Shown: piece after piece, positions 8,656 to 18,706 of the stretch | Layout: each line of letters opens with the position of its first letter | How positions within the stretch are numbered: the first letter of the stretch is position 1 | Assembly (NCBI RefSeq): GCF_014836405.1 | Contig: NZ_JACSQU010000001.1 | Coordinates: forward strand, 992,001 to 1,056,000 | Length of the DNA stretch: 64,000 nucleotides | Origin: Brevundimonas guildfordensis | GTDB lineage: Bacteria; Pseudomonadota; Alphaproteobacteria; Caulobacterales; Caulobacteraceae | Direction of reading: 5' to 3' | Program-made: the position numbers and the translations under genes | The notes under the pieces: generated by a model | The model's database searches: none | Seen by the model: only the letters and a program-made list of their open reading frames with translations | Told to the model about the DNA's origin: nothing

Positions 8656-9150
8656 ATGAAACGTCTGTTCGCCCTGACCGCCCTGTCGGCCGCCGCCCTG
8701 ACCCTCGCCGCCTGCGGCCAGCCCGCCGAAAAGTCGGCCGAAGCCGCCAAGGACTCCACAGTCGCCCCCGGCACCGTGCAGGTCGCCGACGCCTGGTGCC
8801 GCCCCACGCCCAACGGCGCCAAGGCCGGGGGCTGCTACCTGACCCTGACGGCGGGTTCCGACGACCGTCTGGTCAGCGTCTCGACCGCCCTGGCGCAGTC
8901 GGCCGAGGTTCATGAGATGAAGATGGACAACGGGATCATGAGCATGGGCCACCTGCACGATGGCCTGCCCCTGCCCGCCGGAATCCCGATCGAGCTGAAG
9001 CCGGGCGGCAACCACATCATGCTGATGGGCCTGCGCGACCCGCTGGTCGACGGCCGCATCGCCTCCTTTACCCTGACCTTCGAGAAGGCCGGTCCGATCA
9101 GCGTCCACGCGGCGATCAAACAGCCGCCGGTGGTGGATTCGGAGGAGTAA
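8656..9150 (+). CDS. Copper chaperone PCu(A)C, lipoprotein
   Basis: A periplasmic Cu(I) chaperone that supplies copper to cytochrome oxidase assembly in related bacteria. It has 164 residues. The lipobox LAAC places Cys near residue 20, so it is probably membrane-anchored. The Cu-binding pattern of the family, H-x-M, then M, then H-x-M, is visible as VHEMKMDNGIMSMG followed by GGNHIMLMGL. The start at ATG 8656 has a strong AAGGAG Shine-Dalgarno 9 bases before it. Last gene of the four-gene operon, 14 bases after the PepSY gene. The gene content resembles the pcu copper-starvation operon described in Bradyrhizobium. Confidence 0.9.
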   Translation: MKRLFALTALSAAALTLAACGQPAEKSAEAAKDSTVAPGTVQVADAWCRPTPNGAKAGGCYLTLTAGSDDRLVSVSTALAQSAEVHEMKMDNGIMSMGHLHDGLPLPAGIPIELKPGGNHIMLMGLRDPLVDGRIASFTLTFEKAGPISVHAAIKQPPVVDSEE

Positions 9151-9223
9151 CGGCCTCTCTTGGCGGCGCGAGCCTGACAAACCGGCCCGAACCGGCTAAA
9201 GGCTCGCGCTCACGAGGAATACC

Positions 9224-10321
9224 ATGGCCCTGAAAGTCGCGATCGTCGGCTTGCCCAACGTCGGCAAGTCCACCCTGTTCAACGCCCTGACCAAGACGGC
9301 GGCCGCCCAAGCGGCCAACTATCCGTTCTGCACCATCGAGCCGAACACCGGCGACGTGGCCGTGCCGGAACCGCGCCTGAACGTCCTGGCCGGCATCGCC
9401 GGGTCCAAGGAGATCATCCCCTCGCGGATCACCTTCGTGGACATCGCGGGTCTGGTGCGCGGCGCGTCCAAGGGCGAAGGCCTGGGCAACCAGTTCCTGG
9501 CCAACATTCGGGATTGCGACGCCATCGCCTTCGTCGCCCGCTGCTTCGTCGATGACGACATCACCCACGTCGAGAACCGCATCGACCCCATCTCGGACCT
9601 CGAGATCATCGAGACCGAGCTGATGCTGGCCGACCTGGAGAGCCTGGAGCGCCGCCGCGTCCAGATCGAAAAGCGCGCCAAGGGCGGCGACAAGGAATCC
9701 CAGCTGAACCTGAAGCTGATCGACGCCGCGCTGGAAAAGCTGCGCGACGGCAAGCCCGCGCGTCTGGCCGAGGTGTCCAAGGAGGACAAGAAGGCCTGGG
9801 ACATGCTTCAACTGCTGACCGCCCTGCCCGCCCTCTACGTCGCCAACGTCGAGGAAGGCTCGGCCGACAAGGGCAATGAACTGTCCGACCTGGTGGCCAA
9901 GCGCGCCGCCGAGGACAACGCCAACTCGGTGGTCATCTCGGCCCAGATCGAGTCGGAGATCGCCGTCCTGGACGACGAGGAGCAGCAGGAGTTCCTCGAG
10001 ACCCTAGGTCTGGAAGAGCCTGGCCTGAACCGCCTCATCCGCGAGGCTTACAAGCTGCTGGGCCTGCAGACCTACTTCACCGTTGGCCCCAAGGAAGCCC
10101 GCGCCTGGACCATCCCCGTCGGCGCCACCGCGCCGCAAGCGGCGGGCGTGATCCACACCGACTTCGAAAAGGGCTTCATCCGCGGCGAAACCATCGCCTT
10201 CGACGACTATGTCGCGCTGAAGGGCGAAGCGGGCGCCAAGGAAGCGGGCAAGATGCGCGCCGAAGGAAAGGCCTATATCGTCAAGGACGGGGATGTGATG
10301 CATTTCCTGTTCAACAACTAG
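9224..10321 (+). CDS. ychF: Ribosome-binding ATPase YchF (OLA1 family)
   Basis: A 365-residue P-loop NTPase of the Obg/YchF family that prefers ATP and associates with ribosomes. The G1 motif GLPNVGKST is at residues 9-17. FVDIAGLVRGASKGEGLGN is the switch II/G3 region characteristic of YchF. A helical insert occupies about residues 130-200. The C-terminal TGS domain (about 280-365) contains FTVGPKEARAWTIPVGATAP and ends GDVMHFLFNN, the usual C-terminus. It is preceded by a GAGGAA Shine-Dalgarno. It stands alone between the copper operon and metY. Confidence 0.97.
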   Translation: MALKVAIVGLPNVGKSTLFNALTKTAAAQAANYPFCTIEPNTGDVAVPEPRLNVLAGIAGSKEIIPSRITFVDIAGLVRGASKGEGLGNQFLANIRDCDAIAFVARCFVDDDITHVENRIDPISDLEIIETELMLADLESLERRRVQIEKRAKGGDKESQLNLKLIDAALEKLRDGKPARLAEVSKEDKKAWDMLQLLTALPALYVANVEEGSADKGNELSDLVAKRAAEDNANSVVISAQIESEIAVLDDEEQQEFLETLGLEEPGLNRLIREAYKLLGLQTYFTVGPKEARAWTIPVGATAPQAAGVIHTDFEKGFIRGETIAFDDYVALKGEAGAKEAGKMRAEGKAYIVKDGDVMHFLFNN

Positions 10322-10330
10322 GACGATTTC

Positions 10331-10361
10331 TCAGGGCGGTTAGAAAATCTGACCGCCCTGA
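10331..10361. repeat. 14-bp hairpin after ychF
   Basis: TCAGGGCGGTTAGA (10331-10344) pairs with TCTGACCGCCCTGA (10348-10361) around an AAA loop, with one G-U pair. It begins 9 bases after the ychF stop. No T-run follows, so it is either a weak or factor-assisted terminator, a 3'-end stabiliser for ychF mRNA, or the first element of the metY leader. Confidence 0.6.
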
Positions 10362-10380
10362 TAGAATTGCTGCAAACTTA

Positions 10381-10446
10381 TGCCCTTGCGGGCACCGGCA
10401 AAGCCCTGGATGAATCAGCCCGACTGACGCTGAAAATTCTCCAGGG
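10381..10446 (+). promoter_or_regulatory. Structured metY leader masking the ribosome binding site
   Basis: Hairpin one: TGCCC (10381-10385) with GGGCA (10390-10394). Hairpin two: CCCTGGA (10404-10410) with TCCAGGG (10440-10446), enclosing an inner stem TCAGC (10415-10419) with GCTGA (10429-10433). The 3' arm of hairpin two contains the AGGG of the metY Shine-Dalgarno, so its formation would block initiation. CGGGC (10389-10393) is also complementary to GCCCG (10418-10422), allowing a pseudoknot or alternate fold. I do not recognise a known riboswitch consensus. In alphaproteobacteria metY is often under SAM-II control, but the usual GATTT/GCTAAA blocks are not evident. Confidence 0.5.
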
Positions 10447-10451
10447 AAGCC

Positions 10452-11723
10452 ATGAAGTTCGATACCCTCGCCGTGCACGCGGGCTACGCGCCCGATCCGA
10501 CCACCAAATCGGTCGCCGTGCCCATCTATCAGACGACAAGCTACGCCTTTGACGACACCCAGCACGGGGCCGACCTGTTCGACCTGAAGGTGGCGGGCAA
10601 CATCTACACCCGCATCATGAACCCCACGTCCGACGTGCTGGAGCAGCGTCTGGCGGCGCTGGAGGGCGGGGTCGCGGCCCTGACCGTGGCCTCGGGCATG
10701 GCGGCCATCACCTATGCGATCCTGACCATCGCTGAGGCGGGCGACAACATCATCGCCACGGGCGCCCTGTACGGCGGCACCTACAACCTGTTCGCCCACA
10801 CCCTGCCTCAGTACGGCATCGAGGTGCGCTTCATCGACGCCGACGACATCGCGGCGGTGGCGGCCAACACGGATGCCCGGACCAAGGCCGTCTTCTGCGA
10901 ATCCATCGGCAATCCGCTGGGCAATGTGGTGGACTTCGCCGCCCTGGCTGACGCCGCCCACGCGCAAGGCCTGCCGCTGATCGTCGACAACACCGTGCCG
11001 ACCCCCTACCTGACCCGCCCGATCGAGCACGGCGCCGACATCGTCGTCCACGCCCTGACCAAATACATCGGCGGCCACGGGACCAGCATCGGTGGCGCCA
11101 TCATCGACGGCGGGACCTTCCCCTGGGCCGAGCACAAGGATCGCTTCCCGCGCCTGAACACCCCCGAGGTCAGCTATCACGGCGTGGTCTATACCGAGGC
11201 CTTCGGTCCCGCCGCCTTTATCGGACGAGTGAGGACTGTGCTGCTGCGGAACACCGGCGCGGCCATTTCGCCGTTCAACAGCTTCCTGATCCTGCAGGGG
11301 CTGGAGACCCTGGCGCTTCGCATGGACCGCCACGTCGAGAACGCCACCGCCATCGCCCAGTGGCTGAAGGCCCACCCCAAGGTGGACTGGGTCAACTACG
11401 CGGGCCTGCCCGAGCACAAGGATCACGCACTGATCCAGAAATATTTCGGCGGCAAGGCGTCCGGTCTGCTGACTTTCGGCGTCAAGGGCGGCCGCGAGGC
11501 GGGCGCCCGCTTCCAGGACGCGGTCAAATTGTTCACCCGCCTGGTCAACATCGGCGACGCCAAGTCGCTGGTCTGCCACCCGGCCTCGACCACCCACCGC
11601 CAGCTGTCGCCCGACGAGCTGAAGAAGGCGGGCGTGACCGAGGACACCGTGCGCCTGTCGGTCGGCATCGAACACATCGACGACCTGATCGCCGACCTGG
11701 ATCAGGCTCTGGCGGCGGTCTGA
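10452..11723 (+). CDS. metY: O-acetylhomoserine sulfhydrylase (aminocarboxypropyltransferase)
   Basis: A PLP enzyme of the Cys/Met-metabolism family that makes homocysteine from O-acetylhomoserine and sulfide in methionine synthesis. It has 423 residues, normal for MetY. DTLAVHAGYAPDPTTKSVAVPIYQTTSY is the family N-terminus. The PLP lysine is about residue 204 in HALTKYIGGHG. LVNIGDAKSLVCHPASTTH near the C-terminus is typical of the MetY branch. The start is the ATG 4 bases after AGGGA. That ribosome binding site can be sequestered by the leader hairpin, which suggests translational control by a methionine-pathway metabolite. Confidence 0.94.
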   Translation: MKFDTLAVHAGYAPDPTTKSVAVPIYQTTSYAFDDTQHGADLFDLKVAGNIYTRIMNPTSDVLEQRLAALEGGVAALTVASGMAAITYAILTIAEAGDNIIATGALYGGTYNLFAHTLPQYGIEVRFIDADDIAAVAANTDARTKAVFCESIGNPLGNVVDFAALADAAHAQGLPLIVDNTVPTPYLTRPIEHGADIVVHALTKYIGGHGTSIGGAIIDGGTFPWAEHKDRFPRLNTPEVSYHGVVYTEAFGPAAFIGRVRTVLLRNTGAAISPFNSFLILQGLETLALRMDRHVENATAIAQWLKAHPKVDWVNYAGLPEHKDHALIQKYFGGKASGLLTFGVKGGREAGARFQDAVKLFTRLVNIGDAKSLVCHPASTTHRQLSPDELKKAGVTEDTVRLSVGIEHIDDLIADLDQALAAV

Positions 11724-11727
11724 TCGA

Positions 11728-12219
11728 TCACCCTGCCAGAGTGGTGCAGCGGGTCAGCCGAACCGGCTGGTCCGCTGCCCGATCCAACCAGGTCAGATTC
11801 AGCGTCTCCGCTGTAGCGACGAAGCGGACGCGTTCAGACGTTTTCACGCCTTCGCCCTCACAGCTCAGGGCCGCCTCATAGCCGTTTGACTGCTCATCAA
11901 TGCTGTCGATGGAGCAGCGGTTTTCGTATCCGCGCAACTCGCTGGTGGTGATCTCAATGGGGCCGCCCTCCCCGGTCGTCTGGGCGCACCATTCGGCCTT
12001 GGCCGCCCAGCGGCCGATGAAGGTAGGAGGCCCAGCCCCCGGCAAGATGCTTTCCATGCCAGCCGGCCGTTGCGCCGGCGGCGCTGCGGCGGCCGGTCCT
12101 TGAACAGGCTGAGCGGGTTCTGTGGGCGGATTGACCCCGCCCGGCCGGTCGCAGGCGCTCAGGCCCGCCACACACGGCGCCGACATGCAGATGACAGCCA
12201 GGGCGTGAAGCGATCTCAT
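11728..12219 (-). CDS. Small lipoprotein of unknown function
   Basis: A 163-residue protein whose N-terminus MRSLHALAVICMSAPCVAGLSAC has a lipobox-like LSAC, so it is probably lipid-anchored. A Pro/Ala-rich linker (about residues 25-55) is followed by a domain with GRWAAKAEWC, TTSELRGYENRC and ALSCEGEG. This is a pattern seen in small periplasmic proteins of Caulobacterales, which I cannot name. The start is ATG 12219, because the frame's earlier ATG lies inside the preceding peptidase gene. It is 37 bases downstream of the M28 peptidase gene on the same strand and is probably co-transcribed. It converges with metY, 4 bases apart. Confidence 0.6.
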   Translation of the reverse strand: MRSLHALAVICMSAPCVAGLSACDRPGGVNPPTEPAQPVQGPAAAAPPAQRPAGMESILPGAGPPTFIGRWAAKAEWCAQTTGEGGPIEITTSELRGYENRCSIDSIDEQSNGYEAALSCEGEGVKTSERVRFVATAETLNLTWLDRAADQPVRLTRCTTLAG

Positions 12220-12256
12220 CACCCCATCAACGCCCCGACCGCCGCTGCGTTGCCGT

Positions 12257-13861
12257 TTAGCGCCGCGCGGCCTCGGTGCGCTCACGGACCTGGCCGAACT
12301 CAGAGGCCGGCTTCCAGGTCGGCCACTCGTCGCCGTTGGCCAGATCCAGACCCAGGCGATACAGCAGGGTCAGATTTTCGACCGCCGAGCGCAGGTCCCA
12401 GTCCGGCGACCATTCGTCGCTGGGCTTGTGGTAGTCGGCGGCGAACTTGGCCGTCCAGGCCGCCAGACCGGCCTCGCGTCCGCCCTCGACCCAATCCACG
12501 CCGTGCCAGGGCATCAGCGCCGGCACGCCCGCGCGGGCGAAGGGGAAGTGGTCGGAGCGATAATAGAAATTCTGCTGCGGCTGACCGTCGTCGGAGACAT
12601 AGCGCCCCTCCTTCTCGGCCAGGGCCTGCAGATCGTCCTCAAGGCTGTTCTGCCCCTTGCCGAAGATCGGCACGTCCTTGGTCGGGCCGCTGAGGGGCAG
12701 CATGTCGATGTTGATGTCGGCCACCGTCGTCTCCAGCGGATAGACCGGATCGGCGACATAGGCGTAGGCGCCCAGCAGGCCCATTTCCTCGGCCGCCATA
12801 TGGGCGAAGACGATGCTGCGCTTCGGCGTGGGCGCAGCCTTCAACTGGCGCGCCATCTCGACCACGCCGATGGTGCCAGAGGCGTTGTCCCAGGCGCCGT
12901 TGAAGATCTTGTCGTCGCCTGCGGTGTTCTCATTGACGCCGACATGGTCCCAGTGCGCCGAATAGATGATCACCTCGTTCGGACGCTCGCTGCCGGTGAT
13001 GCGGGCCAACAGATTGTGGGTGCGCAGGATTTCGACTGCCTCCTCGGCCGAGGCGGTAATCCGCACATCCAGCGGATAGGCGCGGAAATCGCCGGTCTGG
13101 AGCCGAGGCTTCAACGTCGCCACATCCACGCCCATCGCGGCGGCGACATCGCCATTCACGGCGCCGCTGAGGCTCAATCCCGCCGACCCGGGAGTCAGGG
13201 TGCGGGTGCGGGCCGCCCCGCCCGTTTCGCGCCGCCAGGCCGCCGCGCCGGCGTCTCCCTCGATGACAGTCAGGACCGCCACAGCCCCCCGGCGCTTGGC
13301 TTCGTCCGCCTTATAGGCAGCGGACTGATAGTTGGTGGCGTAGGGGCCGTTGAACAGGTCGCCGTCAGGCTCGCCCGCAACGACCAGCACGACCGCCCCC
13401 GTCACGTCCAGATCGCCATAGTCGTCCCAGCCCCGTTCAGGCGCATGGATCCCGTAGCCGGCGAAGACGACGGGCGCATTGGTCACCGCCCCGGCCGCCC
13501 GGTCGTTCATGGCGCGCAGGGTGAAGTCCGTACCGGCGCTCAGGGCTCGGCCCTCCGACGTCGCGCTCGACCAGTTCAGGATCGGCTCGCCCTTGGGCGT
13601 CAACCGCTTCAGGTCGATCACCTGCAGCCATTGGCCGTCCGGGCCGCCTGGCTCCAACCCCATCGCCTCATACTGCGCCTGCAGCCAGTCCAGCGTCTTC
13701 TTCTCGCCTTCAGTGCCCGGATAGCGGCCCTGGAAGTCATCGGCGCTGATGGTGCGGATCTCATCCGACAGGCGTTGGGCCGAGAAGTCCTGAGCCGAAA
13801 CGGCGCCCGCGACGAGCAGCAGAGCCGCAGCGGCGACGCCGCGAATGAAACGATGATGCAT
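12257..13861 (-). CDS. Exported M28-family metallopeptidase
   Basis: A 534-residue zinc aminopeptidase-like protein with a signal peptide (MHHRFIRGVAAAALLLVAGAVSAQ). The start is ATG 13861, with AAGGGAA 6 bases upstream. A PA-like insert (about residues 125-255) precedes the peptidase core. The visible metal-site motifs are SAHWDHVGV, GAWDNASGT, AAEEMGLLG and, later, RSDHFPFA. These supply the His, Asp, Glu-Glu, and final His typical of M28. Likely a periplasmic peptidase acting on short peptides. It is paralogous to the gene just upstream (13967-15613), and both are on the minus strand. Confidence 0.9.
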   Translation of the reverse strand: MHHRFIRGVAAAALLLVAGAVSAQDFSAQRLSDEIRTISADDFQGRYPGTEGEKKTLDWLQAQYEAMGLEPGGPDGQWLQVIDLKRLTPKGEPILNWSSATSEGRALSAGTDFTLRAMNDRAAGAVTNAPVVFAGYGIHAPERGWDDYGDLDVTGAVVLVVAGEPDGDLFNGPYATNYQSAAYKADEAKRRGAVAVLTVIEGDAGAAAWRRETGGAARTRTLTPGSAGLSLSGAVNGDVAAAMGVDVATLKPRLQTGDFRAYPLDVRITASAEEAVEILRTHNLLARITGSERPNEVIIYSAHWDHVGVNENTAGDDKIFNGAWDNASGTIGVVEMARQLKAAPTPKRSIVFAHMAAEEMGLLGAYAYVADPVYPLETTVADINIDMLPLSGPTKDVPIFGKGQNSLEDDLQALAEKEGRYVSDDGQPQQNFYYRSDHFPFARAGVPALMPWHGVDWVEGGREAGLAAWTAKFAADYHKPSDEWSPDWDLRSAVENLTLLYRLGLDLANGDEWPTWKPASEFGQVRERTEAARR

Positions 13862-13907
13862 GGCGATTCCCTTGGCCTCCCCCACGAGGCTCTTGCGCAC
13901 AGTCATA

Positions 13908-13931
13908 GGGCGGCCCCTTGCGAGGCCGCCC
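13908..13931. repeat. Inverted repeat between the two M28 genes
   Basis: GGGCGGCC (13908-13915) and GGCCGCCC (13924-13931) flank an 8-base loop in the gap between the tandem peptidase genes. In the direction of transcription (minus strand) no T-run follows. It could be a weak terminator or an mRNA-processing or stability element that sets different expression for the two genes. Confidence 0.45.
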
Positions 13932-13966
13932 CTTACATTTTCGTCATGTTCGTGTCGGAAGACCGA

Positions 13967-15613
<1,647 letters not shown>

Positions 15614-15701
15614 ACAGGCTCACCCCTCGGAAAATTCGATGGTGGGACCGTAGTCAGCCGGATCGCGGGTGTCGACTGCCGGCAGGCGCCCACAGACCAC
15701 G

Positions 15702-15730
15702 AAAAAACCCGCCGGATCGCTCCGGCGGGT
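15702..15730 (-). terminator. Intrinsic terminator of petABC
   Basis: Read on the minus strand, ACCCGCCGGA and TCCGGCGGGT form a 10-bp stem around GCGA, followed directly by a run of T residues (the A-run at 15702-15707 on the plus strand). It lies 30 bases after the cytochrome c1 stop codon, a standard rho-independent terminator. Confidence 0.9.
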
Positions 15731-15760
15731 TCATTCATTCCGATCGAACGAGCGCGGCTC

Positions 15761-16636
15761 TTAGTGAGCGACGCCCCTCCAGATGCGGCGATAGCTGGCG
15801 TAGGTCACGCCCGCAAAGGCCACCAGGAAGATCAGCACGCCGAAGCCCATCTGCTTGCGCTCGACCATCTTCGGCTCGGAGGTCCAGGCGATGAAGGCGG
15901 CGACGTCCTTGGACATCTGGTCCACGGTCGCCTCGGTGCCGTCGTCGTAGGTGACCTGACCGGCGCTCAGCGGCGCGGGCATGGCGATGAAGCCGCCCTT
16001 AGGCACGGGGCCCTTGCCCTCCCAGAACGGGGTCATGTCGCCCGGCATGTAAGGGTTGTAGTGCTGGCCCGCCGCCATGTTCAGCCCCGCCGGCGGAGCC
16101 GAATAGCCCGACAGCAGCGAGTAGATGTAGTTGGCGCCGTCGTGACGGGCCTTGGCCAGGACCGACAGATCCGGCGGCATGGCGCCGCCGTTGGCCGCAG
16201 CCGCCGCCGTCGCGTTCGGATAGGGGTTGGGGAAGCGGTCGGCCGTGGTGGCGTCGCGCATCAGGGCCTCACCCGTTTCCGAGTCGATGTCGCCGACCTG
16301 GATTTCCTTGGCCAGAGCCTTCACGACCGGGTTGTCGTTCGGATTCGGATACTTCGGATTCCAGAACGGCCCGTGCTTGTCGCCCAGGTTGCGGAAGTGC
16401 ACCAGGTCCATGCCGTGGCAGGAGGCGCAGACCTCACGATAGACCTTGTAGCCGCGCTGCAGCTGGCCCTGATCGAAGGTGCCGAAGGGCCCGGCGAAGC
16501 TGAAGTCGCCGTCTCGCGGGTGCTTGGCGCCCCCGGCGGCCATCGCCGGAGCGGCGATGGCGACCAGGCCGACAGCGGCCGTCACGGAGACAAGGATCTT
16601 GCGGAAGGACACGGTCTTTTTCTCGTTGCTCATCAT
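15761..16636 (-). CDS. petC: Cytochrome c1 of the bc1 complex
   Basis: Heme-bearing subunit of ubiquinol-cytochrome c reductase, located in the periplasm and anchored by a C-terminal helix. It has 291 residues. A signal peptide ends near APAMAAGG. The heme c motif CASCH lies in EVCASCHGMDLVHFRNLGD. The region near PYMPGDMTP is a candidate for the methionine ligand. The C-terminal anchor is FGVLIFLVAFAGVTYASYRRIWR. Start: two ATG codons in a row at 16636 and 16633, 5 bases after the cytochrome b stop, so coupled translation is likely. This is a stand-alone c1, not fused to cytochrome b as in some rhizobia. Confidence 0.95.
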   Translation of the reverse strand: MMSNEKKTVSFRKILVSVTAAVGLVAIAAPAMAAGGAKHPRDGDFSFAGPFGTFDQGQLQRGYKVYREVCASCHGMDLVHFRNLGDKHGPFWNPKYPNPNDNPVVKALAKEIQVGDIDSETGEALMRDATTADRFPNPYPNATAAAAANGGAMPPDLSVLAKARHDGANYIYSLLSGYSAPPAGLNMAAGQHYNPYMPGDMTPFWEGKGPVPKGGFIAMPAPLSAGQVTYDDGTEATVDQMSKDVAAFIAWTSEPKMVERKQMGFGVLIFLVAFAGVTYASYRRIWRGVAH

Positions 16637-16641
16637 CGCGC

Positions 16642-17940
16642 TCAGGCCTTCTCGGCTGCGGTCGACGGGAGCACGGGCTCCGAGATCGTCGCCGGGATCG
16701 GCAGCGGCTTCTCCCGCAGGCCGATGACAGGCATCAGCACCAGGAAGAAGACGAAGTAGTAGGCCGTGAACAGGCGGGTCAGCCACAGGTAGGAGTTCAG
16801 CTGGCCGTCGATCAGGTTGAAGCTGGGCATGCCCGGCACGACCGGCGCGTCCGGCAGCTGCGCGCCGCACCAGCCAAGGCCGAAGCAGACGAACAGGAAG
16901 ATGATGAAGAAGGTCTTCATCGTCGGACGGTAGCGCATCGAGCGCACCTTGGACGTGTCCAGCCACGGCAGGACGAACAGCACGCCGATCGCCGCGAACA
17001 TGGCCACCACGCCGCCGAACTTGTCGGGGATGGCGCGCAGGATCGCGTAGAAGGGCAGCATGTACCACTCAGGCACGATGTGCGCCGGGGTCTGCAGCGG
17101 GTTGGCCGGGATGTAGTTGTCGGCGTGGCCCAGGGCGTTCGGCTGATAGAAGACGAAGACCGCGAACAGGATCAGGAACAGGATGATCGCGAAGCCGTCC
17201 TTGACCGTGAAGTACGGGTGGAAGGGCAGCATGTCCTTCTTGGCGCGGTCCTTCGGGATCAGGATGCCGACCGGGTTGTTCTGACCGGCGGCGTGCAGGG
17301 CCCACAGGTGCAGCACCACGCAGCCGGCGATGACGAACGGCAGCAGGTAGTGCAGCGAGAAGAAGCGGTTCAGCGTCGCGTTGTCGATGGCCGGGCCGCC
17401 GCGCAGCCAGATCAGGATCGGCTCGCCGACGACCGGAATGGCGCCGATCAGGTTGGTGATGACCTCGGCGCCCCAGAAGGACATCTGGCCCCACGGCAGG
17501 ACGTAGCCCAGGAAGGCGGTGGCGATCATCAGGAAGAAGATCACGCAGCCGATGATCCAGATCATCTCGCGCGGCGCCTTATAGGAGCCGTAGTAGAGGC
17601 CCCGCAGCATGTGCAGATAGACGGCGATGAAGAACATCGACGCGCCGTTGGCGTGCACATAGCGGATCAGCCAGCCGCCGTTCACGTCGCGCATGATGCG
17701 CTCGACCGAGGCGAAGGCCATGTCGACGTGCGGGGTGTAGTGCATGGCCAGGACGATGCCGGTGATGATCTGAGTCATCAGGCAGAGCGCCAGGATGCCG
17801 CCGAAGGTCCACCAGTAGTTCAGGTTCTTCGGGGTCGGCAGGTTCGCATAGTCCATGCCGAAACGGATGATCGGCAGGCGGGTGTCCATCCACCGCTCAA
17901 CAGCGGTTTTCGGGACGTAGGTGGATTCGTGATCGCTCAT
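16642..17940 (-). CDS. petB: Cytochrome b of the bc1 complex
   Basis: Di-heme membrane subunit of complex III, with the Qo and Qi quinone sites. It has 432 residues and eight predicted helices. The Qo-site PEWY motif is visible in [23 protein letters not shown]-type start ([11 protein letters not shown]), [14 protein letters not shown] and paired heme-ligand histidines ([30 protein letters not shown]) are all typical. AGAGGAACC precedes the ATG. It is the second gene of petABC, 17 bases after the Rieske gene. Confidence 0.97.
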   Translation of the reverse strand: MSDHESTYVPKTAVERWMDTRLPIIRFGMDYANLPTPKNLNYWWTFGGILALCLMTQIITGIVLAMHYTPHVDMAFASVERIMRDVNGGWLIRYVHANGASMFFIAVYLHMLRGLYYGSYKAPREMIWIIGCVIFFLMIATAFLGYVLPWGQMSFWGAEVITNLIGAIPVVGEPILIWLRGGPAIDNATLNRFFSLHYLLPFVIAGCVVLHLWALHAAGQNNPVGILIPKDRAKKDMLPFHPYFTVKDGFAIILFLILFAVFVFYQPNALGHADNYIPANPLQTPAHIVPEWYMLPFYAILRAIPDKFGGVVAMFAAIGVLFVLPWLDTSKVRSMRYRPTMKTFFIIFLFVCFGLGWCGAQLPDAPVVPGMPSFNLIDGQLNSYLWLTRLFTAYYFVFFLVLMPVIGLREKPLPIPATISEPVLPSTAAEKA

Positions 17941-17957
17941 GGTTCCTCTGTCCGTCC

Positions 17958-18521
17958 TCAGCCGATCTTCACGCGGGTGTCAGACATGTATTCGTAGTTC
18001 GGCACGATCAGGTTCAGCGGCGCCGGACCCTTACGAATGCGGCCCGAGGCGTCGTAGTGCGAACCGTGGCACGGGCAGAACCAGCCGCCGTACTCGCCGG
18101 CGTTGAAGGTCGGCACGCAGCCCAGGTGGGTGCACGAGCCGATGACCACGAGATACTTCTCGTGACCGGCCTTGGTGCGCTCGGCGTCGGTCTCGGGCGG
18201 GGAGCCGACGGCGCCCTCGTCGATGACCTTGGTCAGCTCGGCCGGAGTGCGATAGCGCACGAAGACCGGCTTGCCCTGCCATTTGATGACAACCTGCTGG
18301 CCTTCCTGAACCTTGGTCAGATCGAATTCGATCGACGCCAGGGCCAGGGTGTCGGCCGCCGGGTTCATCTGGTTGATCAGCGGCCACGCCACCATCACGC
18401 CCGCGCCGGCCGCAGCTGCGCCCGCCGCAATGTGGATGAAGTCGCGGCGGGTGGCGTCGCCACCCCCGTGTTGGCCGTCAGGCCCGTCAGCATTCACGAC
18501 CGATTCGGCCACGCGTTTCAC
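17958..18521 (-). CDS. petA: Rieske iron-sulfur protein of the bc1 complex
   Basis: The [2Fe-2S] subunit that carries electrons from ubiquinol to cytochrome c1. It has 187 residues. The twin-arginine-like [17 protein letters not shown] leads into an uncleaved N-terminal anchor. The cluster ligands are in CTHLGC and CPCHGSHYD, with the usual Pro loop (GPAPLNL). The start is a GTG. A second in-frame GTG three codons on (18512) has a better Shine-Dalgarno (AGAGGTGA), so the protein may be 184 residues. First gene of petABC. Confidence 0.95.
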   Translation of the reverse strand: MKRVAESVVNADGPDGQHGGGDATRRDFIHIAAGAAAAGAGVMVAWPLINQMNPAADTLALASIEFDLTKVQEGQQVVIKWQGKPVFVRYRTPAELTKVIDEGAVGSPPETDAERTKAGHEKYLVVIGSCTHLGCVPTFNAGEYGGWFCPCHGSHYDASGRIRKGPAPLNLIVPNYEYMSDTRVKIG

Positions 18522-18706
18522 CTCTGCATCGCCGGTCGTCCGCTCCGAGATGGAGCGTCAACCGAATGGAACCCTTTGCGAAAACGAATGCCTGTCCGTG
18601 CGGCCCTAGTTTCGCCTGCTCCAAAACAAGTCGCGAAAGCGATTTGCGAAACAGTCGCAACAAAAGCCGCGACAAGGCCCCGCCCCGCGCGTATGAGGGC
18701 CTTAGA

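Noticed and set aside
10362-10451. Known SAM-II riboswitch upstream of metY
   Set aside because: The expected conserved blocks (GATTT near the first stem and GCTAAA near the Shine-Dalgarno) are not there as I remember them. I report an unclassified structured leader instead and give an Rfam search as the test.
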